Source: Shinisaurus crocodilurus (taxonomy: Eukaryota; Chordata; Lepidosauria; Squamata; Shinisauridae). Taken from it: a stretch of DNA of 64,000 nucleotides. The notes beneath the pieces are model-generated. The model ran no database searches and had not been told where the DNA came from. It saw only the letters and a program-made list of their open reading frames with translations. The stretch is taken from NCBI GenBank assembly GCA_021292165.1, contig CM037879.1, positions 38,346,339-38,410,338 on the forward strand, given 5' to 3'. Made by a program: the position numbers and the translations under genes. Positions 1 through 11,868 of the stretch are shown in pieces. Each line of letters starts with the position of its first letter. Position 1 is the stretch's first letter.

Positions 1-170
1 TTCATAGATTTCATAGATCATAGAGTTGGAAGGAGCCTACAAGGCTATCGAGTCCAACCCCCTGCTCAATGCAGGAAACTAGAGGAGGGGTCTCCCATCC
101 AAGTAATAACCAGGCCTGACCCTGCTTAGCTTTCCACACTCAGACAAGCTGAGCCAGCGTAAGCCACAAG
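1..170 (-). mobile_element. 5S rRNA-derived SINE with CR1-like 3' tail (copy 1)
   Basis: Read on the minus strand, the head contains GGAAAGCTAAGCAGGGTCAG, then GCCTGGTTATTACTTGGATG and GGAGACC, which is the internal promoter region of 5S rRNA with few changes. The body then joins a CR1-type end (GGGGGTTGGACTCGATAGCC ... TCTATGAAATCTATGAA). This is the layout of SINE3-class elements mobilised by a CR1-like LINE. The copy is cut by the window edge or ends at base 1. Confidence 0.85.
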
Positions 171-232
171 TTAAGGTTATGCCCTTAATTGTGTTTTTAA
201 TGTATTGGCTATATGGGTGTTTTAGCTCAGGG

Positions 233-350
233 TTGTATCCAATGTTAGTCCTAGAGTACACCCTTTGAAATGAATGGGACTTATGTTAACTAACTTAAGT
301 CCCATTCATTTCAATGGGTCTACTCTAAGTAGGACTAACATCGGATATAA
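233..350. mobile_element. palindromic MITE
   Basis: TTGTATCCAATGTTAGTCCT and its imperfect complement AGGACTAACATCGGATATAA enclose inner arms built from CCCATTCATTTCAATGGG-like sequence. Confidence 0.8.
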
Positions 351-359
351 GTTATTATT

Positions 360-445
360 TTAAACTTTGGTTCCTATTATTGTTAGCTGCCCTGAGCACC
401 ATTTCCATGGTGGAAAGGCAGGGGATAAATCAAATTAATGAATGG
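360..445 (+). mobile_element. L2-like LINE 3' end fragment
   Basis: GCTGCCCTGAGCACCATTTC followed by GGCAGGGGATAAATCAAATT is typical of reptile LINE 3' ends. Only the last 85 bp or so remain. Confidence 0.45.
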
Positions 446-719
446 ATGAATACACTTTGCTAAAATTGATTCAGGAAAGCTCATCTTACTTCTAGCCTGT
501 TCATTCACCTTCAGGCATCTGTTGAGGTCCCAGGGGGAGTGGTTGTCCATTGTCGGAGACCTCTGTCCATGATCCTGTAGCTGCAGAAGTAGGCAGCAGC
601 AGTGGCAGAAAGGGAAAGGACATAGAGATGGAAGAGTTGGTCAATTTTGGTTTCTCTCGGTGTCTCATTTTTCCCATCTTAAGTTCAGTTCACCCCAAAC
701 TTTGAGATATTTTTTTTAA

Positions 720-925
720 GTTCGCATGAAAATTCATATGCAGTTTTGTGCACATTTCTCCCAATACATGCATTTTTTTTACACAATTTCCCCCAATATG
801 CACATTTTTGTAAGCAATTTTCCTAATATAATGTATTTGGAATGTTACTTTCATGAATATAAATATTTTTGCATGCACTTTTCCCTAATATGTGCATTTT
901 TGTGCTGCTTTTTTTTTTTTTTAAA
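720..925 (+). repeat. AT-rich periodic repeat
   Basis: Phrases like CCCAATATGCACATTTTTGT recur roughly every 30 bp. This resembles AT-rich interiors of squamate DNA transposons, but ends were not found with certainty. Confidence 0.5.
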
Positions 926-1307
926 TTGAGAACTCCATTGCAAATTTTGGAGAAGTGTGAAATTTCAAAGGTTAATTGTGTTTTGTTTCGCATATTAGTT
1001 CGAAAGTATGAAATTCAGTAAGTTCTCATGAAAACGCCAACTGAACAAATTTCTCCCGCATCCCTAAAAGGAGCAATAGCCACTGCTGCCTGCTCCCTGC
1101 CTCAACTTTCTTTCCCTGTTCATGAGGGTGCTGATTGGGCCCTGCTGCAAGCTGGCCACAGCTGTGAGGAGGAGGTGGTTCTTCCCCAAGGACCTCCAAA
1201 AAACTGGAGCCAGCACTCAGCTCACCACGATGTGTAGGAGTAACTTTCCCCCACTTCCATAAATTTGTAATGCTATCCGACTTCTGCTTGGGGAGCCTCA
1301 CATGGAC

Positions 1308-1505
1308 ACATTTATCCCAAGTCAGACCACTGCTCTATCTCACCTCCTATTGTCTACTTTGATTGGCAGCAGCTCCCTTGGGTCTCAGGCAGGGCTATTT
1401 CCCAGCCCTGCTTCCCAAGATCCATTAACTGAAGGTACCAAGGATTGATCCAGAGACATTCTGCATGCAAAGCATGTGCACCATGCCACCACTGGGCTAT
1501 TTTTG
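1308..1505 (-). mobile_element. tRNA-Ala-derived SINE, diverged
   Basis: Plus-strand GTCAGACCACTGCTCTATCT, CAGCCCTGCTTCCC and TTCTGCATGCAAAGCATGTG show body and head of this SINE in reverse orientation. Confidence 0.75.
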
Positions 1506-1927
1506 CTTTTCTTCCCAGAAAAAATATGCATCGCTACAGTACTGCCACCTCCCAACTCAGTCACTGCCCATTACTTAGTGAATATGGGCAGTATCCAATG
1601 AACCCGCTCCACCTCCATGGGTTCCGCTGCACTTGTGGGATCTATTGCTTGTGCAACTGGGCTTTCTCAAAATAGCCCCACAGTGCTCCAGGGGGGAGGT
1701 TAAACCTTCCCCCACACCTGTTTCCCTGCCAAATTCTCCCTCCCCTCATGGAGGGGTTAAAAAAGGGGGGGAAGTCTCCATTGACTGAGGGAGGAATTTC
1801 AGGGTGGGGGAATGAGCGGCGGGAAGGTTTAACCTCCCCCACCCCAGAGAGTTGTGGTCCCAATCTGTATTGGAGCCACATGTGCTTACACAAGAGTAAG
1901 TAAAATTATCATGCATAGCTACACAGT

Positions 1928-2250
1928 GAGCCAGTTTGCACAACACGGCAGCCCACTGTGACTTAATCTGGCCCTGGGGGCTGTTGTGTTGTGACAGGCA
2001 CCCATGGGTGCCCTTTTTGCATAGCACCCACAGATGTCCCTGTTTGCCATAGTTTGCCAAGTCATGTGAACCTGGCGTTGTGGGTTGTTTGAGGGGGTAG
2101 ACAACCCTTAAATAACCCTAAAACAAGCTATGGGTTATTTGAGGGTTGTCTACCCCTCAAACAACCCACAGCACCAGGTTCACAAGACATGGCAAGCTAT
2201 GAGCATGCCACCACTGCCGCTTGCATATTCAAAATGGCAGCCAGCGTGCT
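1928..2250. mobile_element. foldback element, short form
   Basis: Shares the block order of 12729-13119 (GGCAGCCCACTGTGACTTAA, ACCCATGGGTGCC, TTATTTGAGGGTTGTCTACC). The right arm is degraded. Confidence 0.75.
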
Positions 2251-2269
2251 CTGCTAAGCCCTGCAGAGA

Positions 2270-2349
2270 AATCAATGTTTTATTGTTTTTATTCTATGTA
2301 CATCGCCCAGGGTGGCTGGTTGCCGGCCAGATGGGCGATAAATAAATAT

Positions 2350-2392
<43 letters not shown>

Positions 2393-2393
2393 A
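2270..2393 (+). mobile_element. L2-like LINE 3' end with (ATC)n tail
   Basis: TATGTACATCGCCCAGGGTG and GATGGGCGATAAATAAATAT resemble LINE/SINE tails that end in short tandem repeats; (ATC)n runs at about 2352-2392. Confidence 0.6.
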
Positions 2394-2831
2394 CCATGTT
2401 TGGCTTAGTCTTATGTGTGCTCAGGCCCTATGTGTGATTTCCGCTAATCACCTTTAGTTAATTTGGCCCTCAAAAGTCAGGAAAGTTAAGAGAAGTGCAC
2501 TGTGTCAATATAGCTTGTGTCCAGAAAGCAATTTCTTCAAAAATTGGAGAATACACCGTTTGCCTTCATGAAATAATTTTGCTGACAGACCAGGCTAGCT
2601 GGTGGCACTCTATTAATTAGTCCCTAAGCAATTTTGAATGGGTTCATGTTTTTAAAAATGGCTTAACGTGAGTAGAGGAGAGTGGGTTGTATCCAACAAA
2701 CAGATTCCACCAATGGAATGATGTTGATCAGAGGAACAGATGTCTCCTCCACCCTGCAGCCCCCTTCTGCTTTGGAGGGCTGAATCTCTGGAGCAGGTGC
2801 AATGGGCACAAGGTGAAGAGTGGTGATGGCC

Positions 2832-3115
2832 ACCAACTTGTAGGCCTTTAAAAGGGGATTGGACAAATTCATGGAGGAGAAAGCTATCAATGGCGACTAG
2901 TCCTGATGGCTATATGCTACCTCCAGTTGCAGGGGCAGTATGCCTAATTGCCTATGAACTCCAGCTGCTGGGGAACATGGGTGGGAGGGTGCTATTGCAC
3001 TCATGTCCTGCTTCTGGAATCCTGTGGGCAGCTGGTTGGCCACTGTGTGAACAGAATGCTGGACTAGATGGACCCTTGGTCTGATCCAGCATGGATCTTC
3101 TTATGTTCTTAAGAG
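2832..3115 (+). mobile_element. CR1-like LINE 3' end
   Basis: TTAAAAGGGGATTGGACAAA ... TGGACTAGATGGACCCTTGG and CTTCTTATGTTCTTAAG match, in reverse orientation, the 3' tail of the LINE at 62.2 kb. Confidence 0.85.
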
Positions 3116-3221
3116 GAAGGGAAAGTTTTGTTGTGTAAATTGAGGTTTCCTCTGCAACATTGGGTGTAACCCATTATATCAGAGGGCTAGATTTGCTAAT
3201 CCGAGTTGCTAATCCCTACTA

Positions 3222-3244
3222 GGTGGTGGTGGTGGTGGTGGTGG

Positions 3245-3292
<48 letters not shown>
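3222..3292 (+). repeat. (GGT)n(GAT)n compound microsatellite
   Basis: GGT repeats pass directly into GAT repeats over about 70 bp. Confidence 0.97.
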
Positions 3293-3294
<2 letters not shown>

Positions 3295-3299
3295 CTGAC

Positions 3300-4577
3300 G
3301 CAAAATAAATCTTTATTCCCCCCCCCTTCTTTCTTGCTTTATCTCTAGAACTCATTACTTTCTGATTTTGCAACTATACTCCTAATGGTTGAATGGAATT
3401 TGCCATCATATGCAAAGTCATATAGCATTGATTGAGTTTTCTATTGCTGCCAATACACAGCTAGTATTTACTGTTTCAAACATAATTCCAAAGCAAAAAA
3501 AAAAAAAAAAAATGCAAGTCAGTTAAGAGCAGCCTCAACAGTGCTGCTTGTTCCACTCAAAACCATTTCCCCATATTGTGAGGTGCTTCAAATTTCTGGC
3601 AAACTCCACTCAGAAGTTCGTGAATACTGACAGCTATTATCAACACATTTTAAAAGAGAATAATATTCTGTCTCCAAGCCCTCTTTCTTTCTTTCTCTCC
3701 CCCCCTTTCTTTTTTCTTTCTTTCGCTCTGTCAAGCATTCTGCCGTAGACAGCCAAAGATGAAGAAAACCAAGAAAGGGGGTGGGGAAAAGAAGGAACAT
3801 TTCCAAGTATAACATTAAAAGGTCTTGCCTTAAGACCATGGATTTCCTTTTTGGTACTTTCAAAGAATGTGTCTTTAGTTCTCTTTGGCTGTGTGACCAG
3901 CAGTTGCGGGGTGTGTCTGTGGTTTTTCTCCTCTCCACAGTGACTCTATTGTTCAGAAACTGGAGCCAATTTATGGAAAGAAATGGAATGTTTATGTAAC
4001 TTACTGTGCTTTAGACACGAATTGAAAAAAAAAATGACTGATGGAGGAAGGCCAGTCAAAACAGGATTTTTCTTCCTTTCTGGACACAGATGCTGGAAAA
4101 ACACAGCTCCATCTTCATATTAAATCAAACAGCATTTCCATTTTTAGAAACTGCTTTTTTAATTAAGTAGGTCAGCAAAACAAAACCATCCACTATTTGA
4201 TCAGTGCTCCAAGTTGTTTGTTGTAAAAATGTGCCAGTGGTTGAGCGCTACTCTGTTGTCAGCCTTGCAACATCAGAGACTGGGAAAATGGGTGTGCTAT
4301 GATTGGACGTACAGGGCTTCACCAGTATTGCACTGCCAGGCCCCAAATATACAGCTGGCAGATTTCTGCTAGACTCCAGATGTCAAGTGCCCCATTAACT
4401 GGAATGTAGTTTCCTGGAGATGCTGTTTCCAGACTAACTGGGTTGCACAGAAGGCTTTAAAAACAAAAGTCCCAAGGAGAAAGCTGAGAACATAGAAATG
4501 TCTTGACTAATCACACCTTTTGGTGCATGTGTGGAGGAAAAACAAACCCACAATAGCCACAACTCCACTGAAACAAA
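3300..4577. other. unassigned non-coding stretch
   Basis: Poly-A and pyrimidine runs near 3,497 and 3,680-3,725; no gene or named repeat seen. Confidence 0.5.
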
Positions 4578-4647
4578 TGGAACAGAGGAAGCTGCTGCCT
4601 TATATGAAGTCAGACCACTGGGCCAGCTAGTTCAGTATTGTCTACAC

Positions 4648-4812
4648 CAGGAGTGCAGAACCTCTTTCAGCCTGAGGGCCAAATTCCAATTTGGAGAACC
4701 TCTCGGGGGCCACATTCCAGTGGTTGGCGGGACTGAAGACAAAAGGGGCAGGGCCCCAAACCCCATCATACCAACATGGCCTTTTGGGGAACCTCTGAGA
4801 CTCTGCACCCTG
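4648..4812. mobile_element. hAT-type MITE, CAGGGGTG group
   Basis: It starts CAGGAGTGCAGAACCTC and ends CTCTGCACCCTG; flanks GTCTACAC and GTCTATAT (6/8) fit an 8-bp duplication. Same family as 5994-6313 and 30839-31208. Confidence 0.8.
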
Positions 4813-4821
4813 GTCTATATT

Positions 4822-4954
4822 AGCCTTCCCCAACCTGGTGCCCTGCAGAAGTTTTGGTTGACAACTCCTCAGCCCCAGCCAGCCTGACCAATTGTCAGGG
4901 ATGATGGGAGTTGTAGTCAAATACATCTGGAGGTCACCAGGTCAGGAAACCTGG
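4822..4954. mobile_element. palindromic MITE, CAGCCTTTCCCAACCTGG group
   Basis: Starts AGCCTTCCCCAACCTGGTGC and ends CACCAGGTCAGGAAACCTGG; the middle carries GATGGGAGTTGTAGTC. The same family as 9258-9363. Confidence 0.75.
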
Positions 4955-5418
4955 CAGTAGCTGACCAGATTTTCAGACAGGGGTCTCTCCCAGCCCTACC
5001 TGGTGATGCTGGGTTCAAAACGGTGACTTGTTGTTGTATCCCTGAGGCCTGGCCCTTTCCTAACATTGCTTGCTTTGGATGATACCCAAGAGCTTGTTTG
5101 GGTAGTGACGGAATGTAATAAGCGCAGGCTTATTTCTTTTTTAGTCATCCTGCTAGCAAAGTAAATGGGATGCTGATATAAGCGGATTGTGGTAAACTTA
5201 CCATGTCTTTAAAATATGAAGTGCATTTCAAAATTGTCTGTAAAGTTTTGTTCACTTCATACTGAAATGGATTATATCTAATAATAGATACAGAAAGAGC
5301 AGAGGCTAAAGAAGAATGTAAAGTTCTTCTTTTAAAACAAGCTGTTTATTGCACCAAGGATGGATTCCCATTATATCTATTCATTACATTTTTATCCTGC
5401 TCCACCTTCAGGGGGCTG

Positions 5419-5890
5419 AATCATAGAAATCATAGAATCATAGAAAAGTAGAGTTGGAAGGGGCCTACCAGGCTATCGAGTCCAACCCCCCGCTCAATGC
5501 AGGAATCCAGGTCAAAACATCCCCGACAGATGGCCGTCCAGCTGCACCTTGAATGCCTCCAGAGTGGGAGAGCCCACCACCTCCCTAGGTAGTTGATTCC
5601 TTTGTCTTATTGCTCTGACAGTCAGGAAATTTTTCCTGATGTTTAGGTGGAATCTGGGTTCCTGTAACTTGAGCCCATTATTCCGTGTCCTGCAAACTGG
5701 GATGATCAAGAAGAGATCCTGGCCCTCCTCTGTGTGACAACCCTTTAAGTACTGGAAGAGTGTGATCATATCTCCCCTCAGTCTCCTCTTCTGAAGGCTA
5801 AACATGCCCAGTTCTTTCAGTCTCTCCTCATAGGGCCTTGTTTCCAGTCCCTTTATCATCCTTGTTGCCCTCCTCTGAAGAGGACCCTGT
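5419..5890 (-). mobile_element. CR1 LINE 3' fragment
   Basis: The left end has the CR1 tail (ATCATAGAATCATAG repeats, GAGTTGGAAGGGGCCTACCA). On the minus strand, codons encode the C-terminus of CR1 ORF2: RATRMIKGLETRPYEERLKE, LGMFSLQKRRLRGDMITLFQ, FHLNIRKNFLTVRAIRQRN. The open stretch runs from 5512 to about 5890, so this copy is comparatively well preserved but strongly 5'-truncated. Confidence 0.92.
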
Positions 5891-5993
5891 GAAGTAGATG
5901 AGACCAAAAGATGGTACCTGGCATAGAGTCACGCAATGAGCTTCAAAACTGAGAGAGGATTTCAACTTCTGTCTTGCCAGTCATAGTCTAGCG

Positions 5994-6313
5994 CAGGGGT
6001 GAAGAACCTCCGGCCCCAGGGGCCAAATCCGGCCATTTGGGGTTCTCCTGAATGCCAGGCCTCTTTCCTCCAACCACCAGTCATTTGGTGATTTCCCAGC
6101 TTTTGTGCAGTTCCCCCACCACCATTCTAAAAAGTTGCAATGCCTCTCCTAAAGTTTAGTTACCGGCAGTAAGAGCTTTAAGCGGGGAGGGGGGGTATGC
6201 TGGGGGGGGTTGGCCGTGCCTTCAGCCCTGCCTACCACTGGAATGCAGCCCCCGAGAGGTTCTCCAAAATAAACCTCTCTTGGCCCTTGGGCTGAAAGAC
6301 ATTCTGCACCCTG
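5994..6313. mobile_element. hAT-type MITE, CAGGGGTG group
   Basis: Starts CAGGGGTGAAGAACCTCCGG and ends ACATTCTGCACCCTG. Flanks GTCTAGCG (5986-5993) and GCCTAGCC (6314-6321) match 6/8. Confidence 0.85.
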
Positions 6314-6319
6314 GCCTAG

Positions 6320-8080
6320 CCCCTTAACTGCTCCACCACACCGGCTCTTAGATACATGGAGCATGTATCACAAGGAGTTTGGAGAAGGGGAACAGGGAAG
6401 AACTTTTTACTCTCTCAGGAGGTAATCTCAGATTTTAAAAATGATGAGCCCTCAACAACATTAAATAGCACTAACGGCTACATCCTACTCAAAAATAAGT
6501 CCCACCGTATTTAATCGAGTTTTTCTTGGAAATTCATGTATAGGATGGCTGGCTAAATTATCTGGACTGTATAAATACATAACAGGTAAGAATGTCAGTG
6601 ACTATGAGCTAGACAGGTCATTGGTCTAACGTCGTAGTCTTCACCTCTGCCCTCCAGAGGTGCTCAGACTGCAGGCTTGTCAGATCTACTTTGTACTAGA
6701 ACCCCAAGATCTACCAACCAGATCCAGGTGCAAACACTTAGAATTCAAGAACAGGATGCCTTTGAGCACATGCTGACCCTAGGAATTTGTTCTCAGTACC
6801 GGAAATGAACTGAGCTCACAGTCCTTTCACACAAAAGTCCACTCCCGGTTACCCCTAGCTTTCTTCATCCCAGGAGACTAATTTAGGGTGCAGTACAGGA
6901 GTCATTTTGTTGTTGCTGTTGATAATCAGTTGGGAGTCAGACAGAGACCCTCGTCCATGTACTGCAAAGATCACCAGGATTACCAGTAGATCGTGATGTA
7001 CCTTCTGCCTACCCCTGCTTTACCCCATATTTTCATCATCTTGCATCATGGGGCCAACTTTTGATTGTAATTCCCATTTTACAGATATGAAACCGCCGCT
7101 GAGAAAAAGCAGCTTGTTGGATCCATTCAGTGAATCCGTGATGTGGTCAGCATCTTAACTCAGGCCCACTAGGTCAAAGTCCAAGCCTGATGAGAAGTCT
7201 GGCTCCAGTGAAAATGCACCAGCTTCGTAACAGAATCTGGCCTAATAAAAGATTAATTTGCCATGTGGCCCACCAGTCAGACATCTGCTGGGTGTTTTAA
7301 AAGCCTCCCACTTCATTTGAGTGCGCACGGCTCTGAGCTCTGCAACCACGTATTCCGCAGAGGATCCATTTGCAGGGGGGGAGAGCAACGCAGCACGACA
7401 TTGGTCTTGGGTTTCTTGGCCTTCACAAGTAAAATCTGAAAGCAATTAAAGCCCAGTGCCATGCCAAATCAGTTACGCAGGCAGCACTGGATTTTCCCAT
7501 GGAATTATTATACAAGGATCAAGCTGCATTCAATGCAAACTAGAACACACAAAGCATAACTTTGCTCCAGGAGAGGCAGGCCAGCTTGCGGGCAGATTTC
7601 ATAAGATTTTCATTTTATTTGTTTTTGTAGAAATGCCTGCACAGTAATCAATTATGAGCAGCGCATCTCTGGGATGGAGGCCGTGGTTTGCTCACCAAAG
7701 AATCTGTCACAGACAGCAATGTACAGTTTCTAACATGAGAGGGTCTGGAGCTCAAGCTCGCCTTGATGTTACAGCCCTATCTTCCTTCACCTCTAATCTA
7801 AGATGTGTGAAAGCTGGACGTCACGTGCTTATCTGGTGGTTAAGAAAAGGCAGCCTGCACATGCTCATAGGCCCTCTCTTGCTAATACAATCTTATGCTT
7901 CAGGGCTGAGCCCTACTTTTGGTGGAAGGTTCCGCCAATCAGCTCGGGCAAGCCACAATCTAAACTGAGCCCAAATTGGCAGCTTTAGAACTGTGCCAAC
8001 CAAACACTCTCAGTGGGCACCACATTGGGCCAAGATGGTAGCGCTCTTCTTATGTCAGGAGGGCTCTTCCTATCTTCTTA
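6320..8080. other. unassigned non-coding stretch
   Basis: Mostly unique-looking sequence with short open frames only. Nothing recognised. Confidence 0.5.
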
Positions 8081-8082
8081 TA

Positions 8083-8170
8083 GATGGCTTTTAAAAGGAG
8101 ATTGGACAGATTCATGAAGGACAGGTCTAGCAACAGCTAGTTGCCATAATAGTGAATGGGGACCTCCATG
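8083..8170 (+). mobile_element. CR1-like LINE fragment
   Basis: GGCTTTTAAAAGGAGATTGG and ACAGATTCATGAAGGACAGG match the same CR1 tail region as 2832-2900; the rest is missing. Confidence 0.6.
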
Positions 8171-8298
8171 TTCAATGGTAGGCCCAGCCCAAGACATTTT
8201 GCTACCTGAAGCGAAGGACAAGATGGTGCCCTTTCCCCATTCCATGCACAGAAGCCAACTGGACTGGTTGCTGAATCTTCCTTCAACACTGTTGATTG

Positions 8299-9580
8299 CA
8301 GTGGTGCAGCTAGGCATTGTTAGACCCTGGACTTAAGTCCCCTTCAGGTAGCCATGTATACTAATCCAGTTGTGAAGCATGCAACAAACATTCCTCTTCC
8401 ACCCTACAACCACTATTCCATGCTTTAAAACTGCATCTGTATTCCTGTTATCTGCCGTGTGAGAGTAACAATAACAACAACTGTTTGCCAAGCCTGATTT
8501 TTTAAAAAAATATCTTGAGCATGTGCAGTTTTACATTTTAAACTCACTTAAATCACAACAGTATCATGACTACACATGAATAAAATGGAGTTTACTTCCT
8601 CTGCCCTTATCATCTGATGCTCTCTGGGTGGTCATTTGGGCCCTCCCCCTGGGCTGTGGGGCCCTGGACTTTGGCCCCAAGTGCGACAACCACCCCTCAC
8701 CCTATACCCAGAAAGGTGTGTTGCCACCTCACCTAGTGACCGAGGACATCTGTCTCACCTCAGGATCTGCCCTGCCACCCAGGTGTGCCTCCCAGATAGC
8801 CAGTGCCTATCACCACACCGCTATTGGGATGGCTACCACCGCCGGGACTTTCATGTCACCCAGCCTGGCAAACTTAATAGAGGCGGTTCTTTCCCACTAT
8901 TTTATCCCACCTGTTGTGGGGTTTTCCCCTCAGGTATGCTGCCACCAAACCCCCTCAGTAGTGTGTGTCCCTTGCGAGGCACGTGGGGTTAACCAAAGCC
9001 TTATCTAAAATTATAGATGGAAAACAGGCTGTTTACACAAAAAGAGCAAGATTTATTTTGGGAACACAAGTAGGAAATCAGGGACAGGGAACATAAGGGA
9101 TTCAGGGGTCAAATATGAACTTCAGGTAAATAATAATCTTCTCGATGTAGCGCCTGCTCTTCTAACAGACTAATTTTTCAAACCCTCCTATCTCTCTATA
9201 CCTCCCGCCTCCCTTCTTCCAAGTACAACCTCGCTCTCTCTAACTAACTCTCTAACACAGCCTTTCCCAACCTGGGGCCCTCCAGATGTGTTGGACTACA
9301 ACTGGGGGATGCTGGGAATTGTAATCCAACACATCCGGAGGGCCCCAGGTTGAAAAAGGCTGCTCTAACACACTGACTGACTGACTCTCTCTCTTTTTAA
9401 AAATCCAGTCACTCCTTCCCTTCCTCAGCCAATCACGCGCCAGCTGCATCTGAACATTCTATTCAGTCCAGCTGTCAATCATACACCCCCAGGCACACTA
9501 TGTACAAACCTCAGTAGGTATTTCTCTTTTAGCTAGAACTAGAATCATCACACCAAGGTCCCGCCCTAGCTGCACCGCTA
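8299..9580. mobile_element. candidate DNA transposon with inverted ends
   Basis: The left end CAGTGGTGCAGCTAGGC and right end GCCCTAGCTGCACCGCTA are inverse complements. Flanks GTTGATTG and GTTGGGATTG could be a disturbed 8-bp duplication. The first 320 bp match 43795-44130. The middle is GC-rich, with no transposase motif. A younger MITE lies inside (9258-9363). Confidence 0.6.
9258..9363. mobile_element. palindromic MITE with perfect 8-bp target duplication
   Basis: Starts CAGCCTTTCCCAACCTGGGG and ends CCCCAGGTTGAAAAAGGCTG. CTCTAACA flanks it at 9250-9257 and 9364-9371. It is an almost complete hairpin of 106 bp. Confidence 0.95.
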
Positions 9581-10080
9581 GTTGGGATTGTGTCCTCTAC
9601 TGCCCCTGAGGCAGCAGGCCAGTTCAGGGGGCCAAGACAGGCAGGGTGGCATATCCCACTCTCTCCTCTAGCAAAGGGGAATGACCAGCAGCTCAGGAGG
9701 AACAGCCAGGGGGCTGCTGCTGCCCCCCCCCCAGCAACTACTGCCTGTGGCGGTCACCTCACTCTGTCTAATGGTAGGGCCGGCCTTGTTCAAAGGCACT
9801 GTACCTCTGAATGCCAGTGGCTAGCGGGCAACTTATGCCATTCTGGTGGGCTCCGTGGAAGCATTGACATGCCCTCCAACACACTATACAGATTAAAATA
9901 GGGACATGCACTTGTAACATTCCCATCCTCATGCCAAGGATCACTACCCCCAGCCCTTCCCTGACAACACTGCAAATTTCTGGAGCCTCTCCTCTGGTTG
10001 CTGCATTAAAATTTACTTTGCAATCACTTCTCCTGTACTAATTTTAAAAGTCAAGAGGTGTTTGTTCTTTCAGTAAAAGG

Positions 10081-10565
10081 TATGTATGTATTTATTTAAT
10101 ACATTTTTATACTGCCCAATAGCCGAAGCTCTCTGGGCGGTTTACAACAGTTAAAACCATAAAATACAATATAAAATAAATATAAAAATTAAAAACCACA
10201 GATTAAAAACAAACAGCAGAGCTAGCAGCAACAGTTACAGTAACAATTAAAAACTACAAGATTAAAATAATCAAGATTATTAAAATGATTAAAATGCCTG
10301 GGAGAATAGAAAGGTCTTCACCTGGAGCCAGAAAGAGTACAAAGTAGATGCCAGGCGAGCCTCTTTGGGGAGCACATTCCACAACCGGGGTGCCACAGCA
10401 GAAAAGGGCCTCCTCCTGGTAGCCACCTGCCTTTGGCAGGGGCTCTCGGAGAAGGACCGCTGATGCAGATCTTAGTGTCCAGGCAGGTACATATGGGAGG
10501 AGACGATCCTTCAGGTACCCTGGCCCCAAGCCATTTAGGGCTTTGAATGTTAGTACATTATCCAC
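10081..10565 (-). mobile_element. L2-type LINE 3' end
   Basis: The plus strand reads ACATTTTTATACTGCCCAAT, then AGCCGAAGCTCTCTGGGCGG, the same tail as the 27.7-kb LINE, followed by AT-rich linker and coding remains (FKALNGLGPGYLKDRLLPYV). It is a 5'-truncated copy. Confidence 0.8.
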
Positions 10566-10672
10566 AGATCAAAAGATACCTCATTGGCTTCAGTATGTGT
10601 GAAAGGGTAAGCCGTGCGCGGCATGGCGCCTTAGCATTTATGCATGTGCATTTATCTATATGTGTGCTAGAG

Positions 10673-10802
10673 CAGCTTTCCCCAGCCTGGGGTCCTCTAG
10701 ATGTGCTGGACTACCGCTCTCATTTTTCGGTGTGCTAGCTGGTGGATGATGGGAGTTGTTGTAGCCCAACTCATCTGGAGGGCCCCAGGTTGGGGAAGGT
10801 TG
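10673..10802. mobile_element. palindromic MITE, CAGCCTTTCCCAACCTGG group
   Basis: Starts CAGCTTTCCCCAGCCTGGGG and ends CCCCAGGTTGGGGAAGGTTG. Confidence 0.88.
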
Positions 10803-10840
10803 CACTACAGACAAAGTGCATCCATCTTCTCCACACTGAC

Positions 10841-11868
10841 CTGGTTCACACAACATGACAACCCATCATGGGTTACTAGCCACGGGGGGTTGTTGTGTCA
10901 TCCAAACCTAGACTGCTTCCCGCAGCGTGGCTTGTTTTCCCCCCCAACAAGCCACCCTGAGAACCCATGGGCTGTTCTAGGGGTTGTTTTACTCAGGATG
11001 GGTTGTTGTGTTGTCCAAACCCAGGTGATCAATCCCACAGTGGGTAAAGGGAAGTGGCAAGCAAGGCGTTTGGTAAAAGCAGCAAAAAAAACACCCTTAC
11101 TGCTCTTGGCAATCTTGCCCGTGGCACCGCCAATGACAGCCCCTACGAAGTGGGCAGGCTAGTTTAGACAGGGAAGTATATAGATTTCATATGTATACTT
11201 CCCTGTCCAAACTACCCTGTCTAGTCCTTCCTAAATCCCAGTTGTTGTTTTTTAAAAAGCCCTACTTCTGACAGCTGTCAAAGGCAAGTGTCAGCAAAAA
11301 GGGAGGGGGGCTGCGGCACACTTTTCCACCTTCCCAAGCTCCTAGAGTTTTGCAAATGGGTGGAAAAGTTGGGAGCACTGGGACCTATGGGGGGGCACTC
11401 AAAACCCTGAAGATCTTGCTGTGAAGGGGGAGAAAAGGCTCCTACCCCCTTTCACAAGCAAAGATCACTTGCAGCTTCACTTTGACTTTACAGCTCGCCT
11501 TATGACAGCTGTCACGTCCAAGCAATCTGCACACATTTGGAGCACACTTTTTTTAAAAGGGTGTGTGTGTGTGGCCAACCAATGAAGGAGTTGTCAGTGG
11601 CTGTCAATTTGGAGATCACTGTTTGCGATCACTGGAAAAAAGGGGGGTAAAGGGGAAAAATGGCTCGCGATTGCAGCGGGGAGAGACAAGGCAGCTTCAG
11701 CCGCCAAGTCCCCTGGGATACTGACTGGAAGATGAGGGGGAAGGAGCAGGAGAACAACCCACGGTGAGCCCAATCATCTGTTGGGCGCACCATGGGTTGT
11801 TTGTGAAACAGCCAACCCACCGTGGCTTATTGCAAGGGTGCGTTAGCGTGACGTGCAAACCCGCCCAG
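10841..11868. mobile_element. foldback-ended DNA element, about 1 kb
   Basis: Left end CTGGTTCACACAACATGACA; the right end has the diverged inverse (CGTGACGTGCAAACCCGCCCAG). Internal parts (GACAGCTGTCA motifs, CACATTTGGAGCACAC, the GGGCTGTCATTGGCGGTGCC region on the minus strand) recur in reverse order at 26560-27465. A 55-bp hairpin (TAGTTTAGACAGGGAAGTAT and complement) lies at 11161-11213. No transposase was recognised. Confidence 0.7.

Larger units (their letters stand above)
4578..5020 (-). mobile_element. tRNA-Ala-derived SINE carrying two palindromic insertions
   Basis: SINE parts are at 4578-4647 (GAAGTCAGACCACTGGGCCA, TTCAGTATTGTCTACA) and 4955-5020 (GGTCTCTCCCAGCCCTACCT). Between them lie MITEs at 4648-4812 and about 4822-4954. 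Confidence 0.8.
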
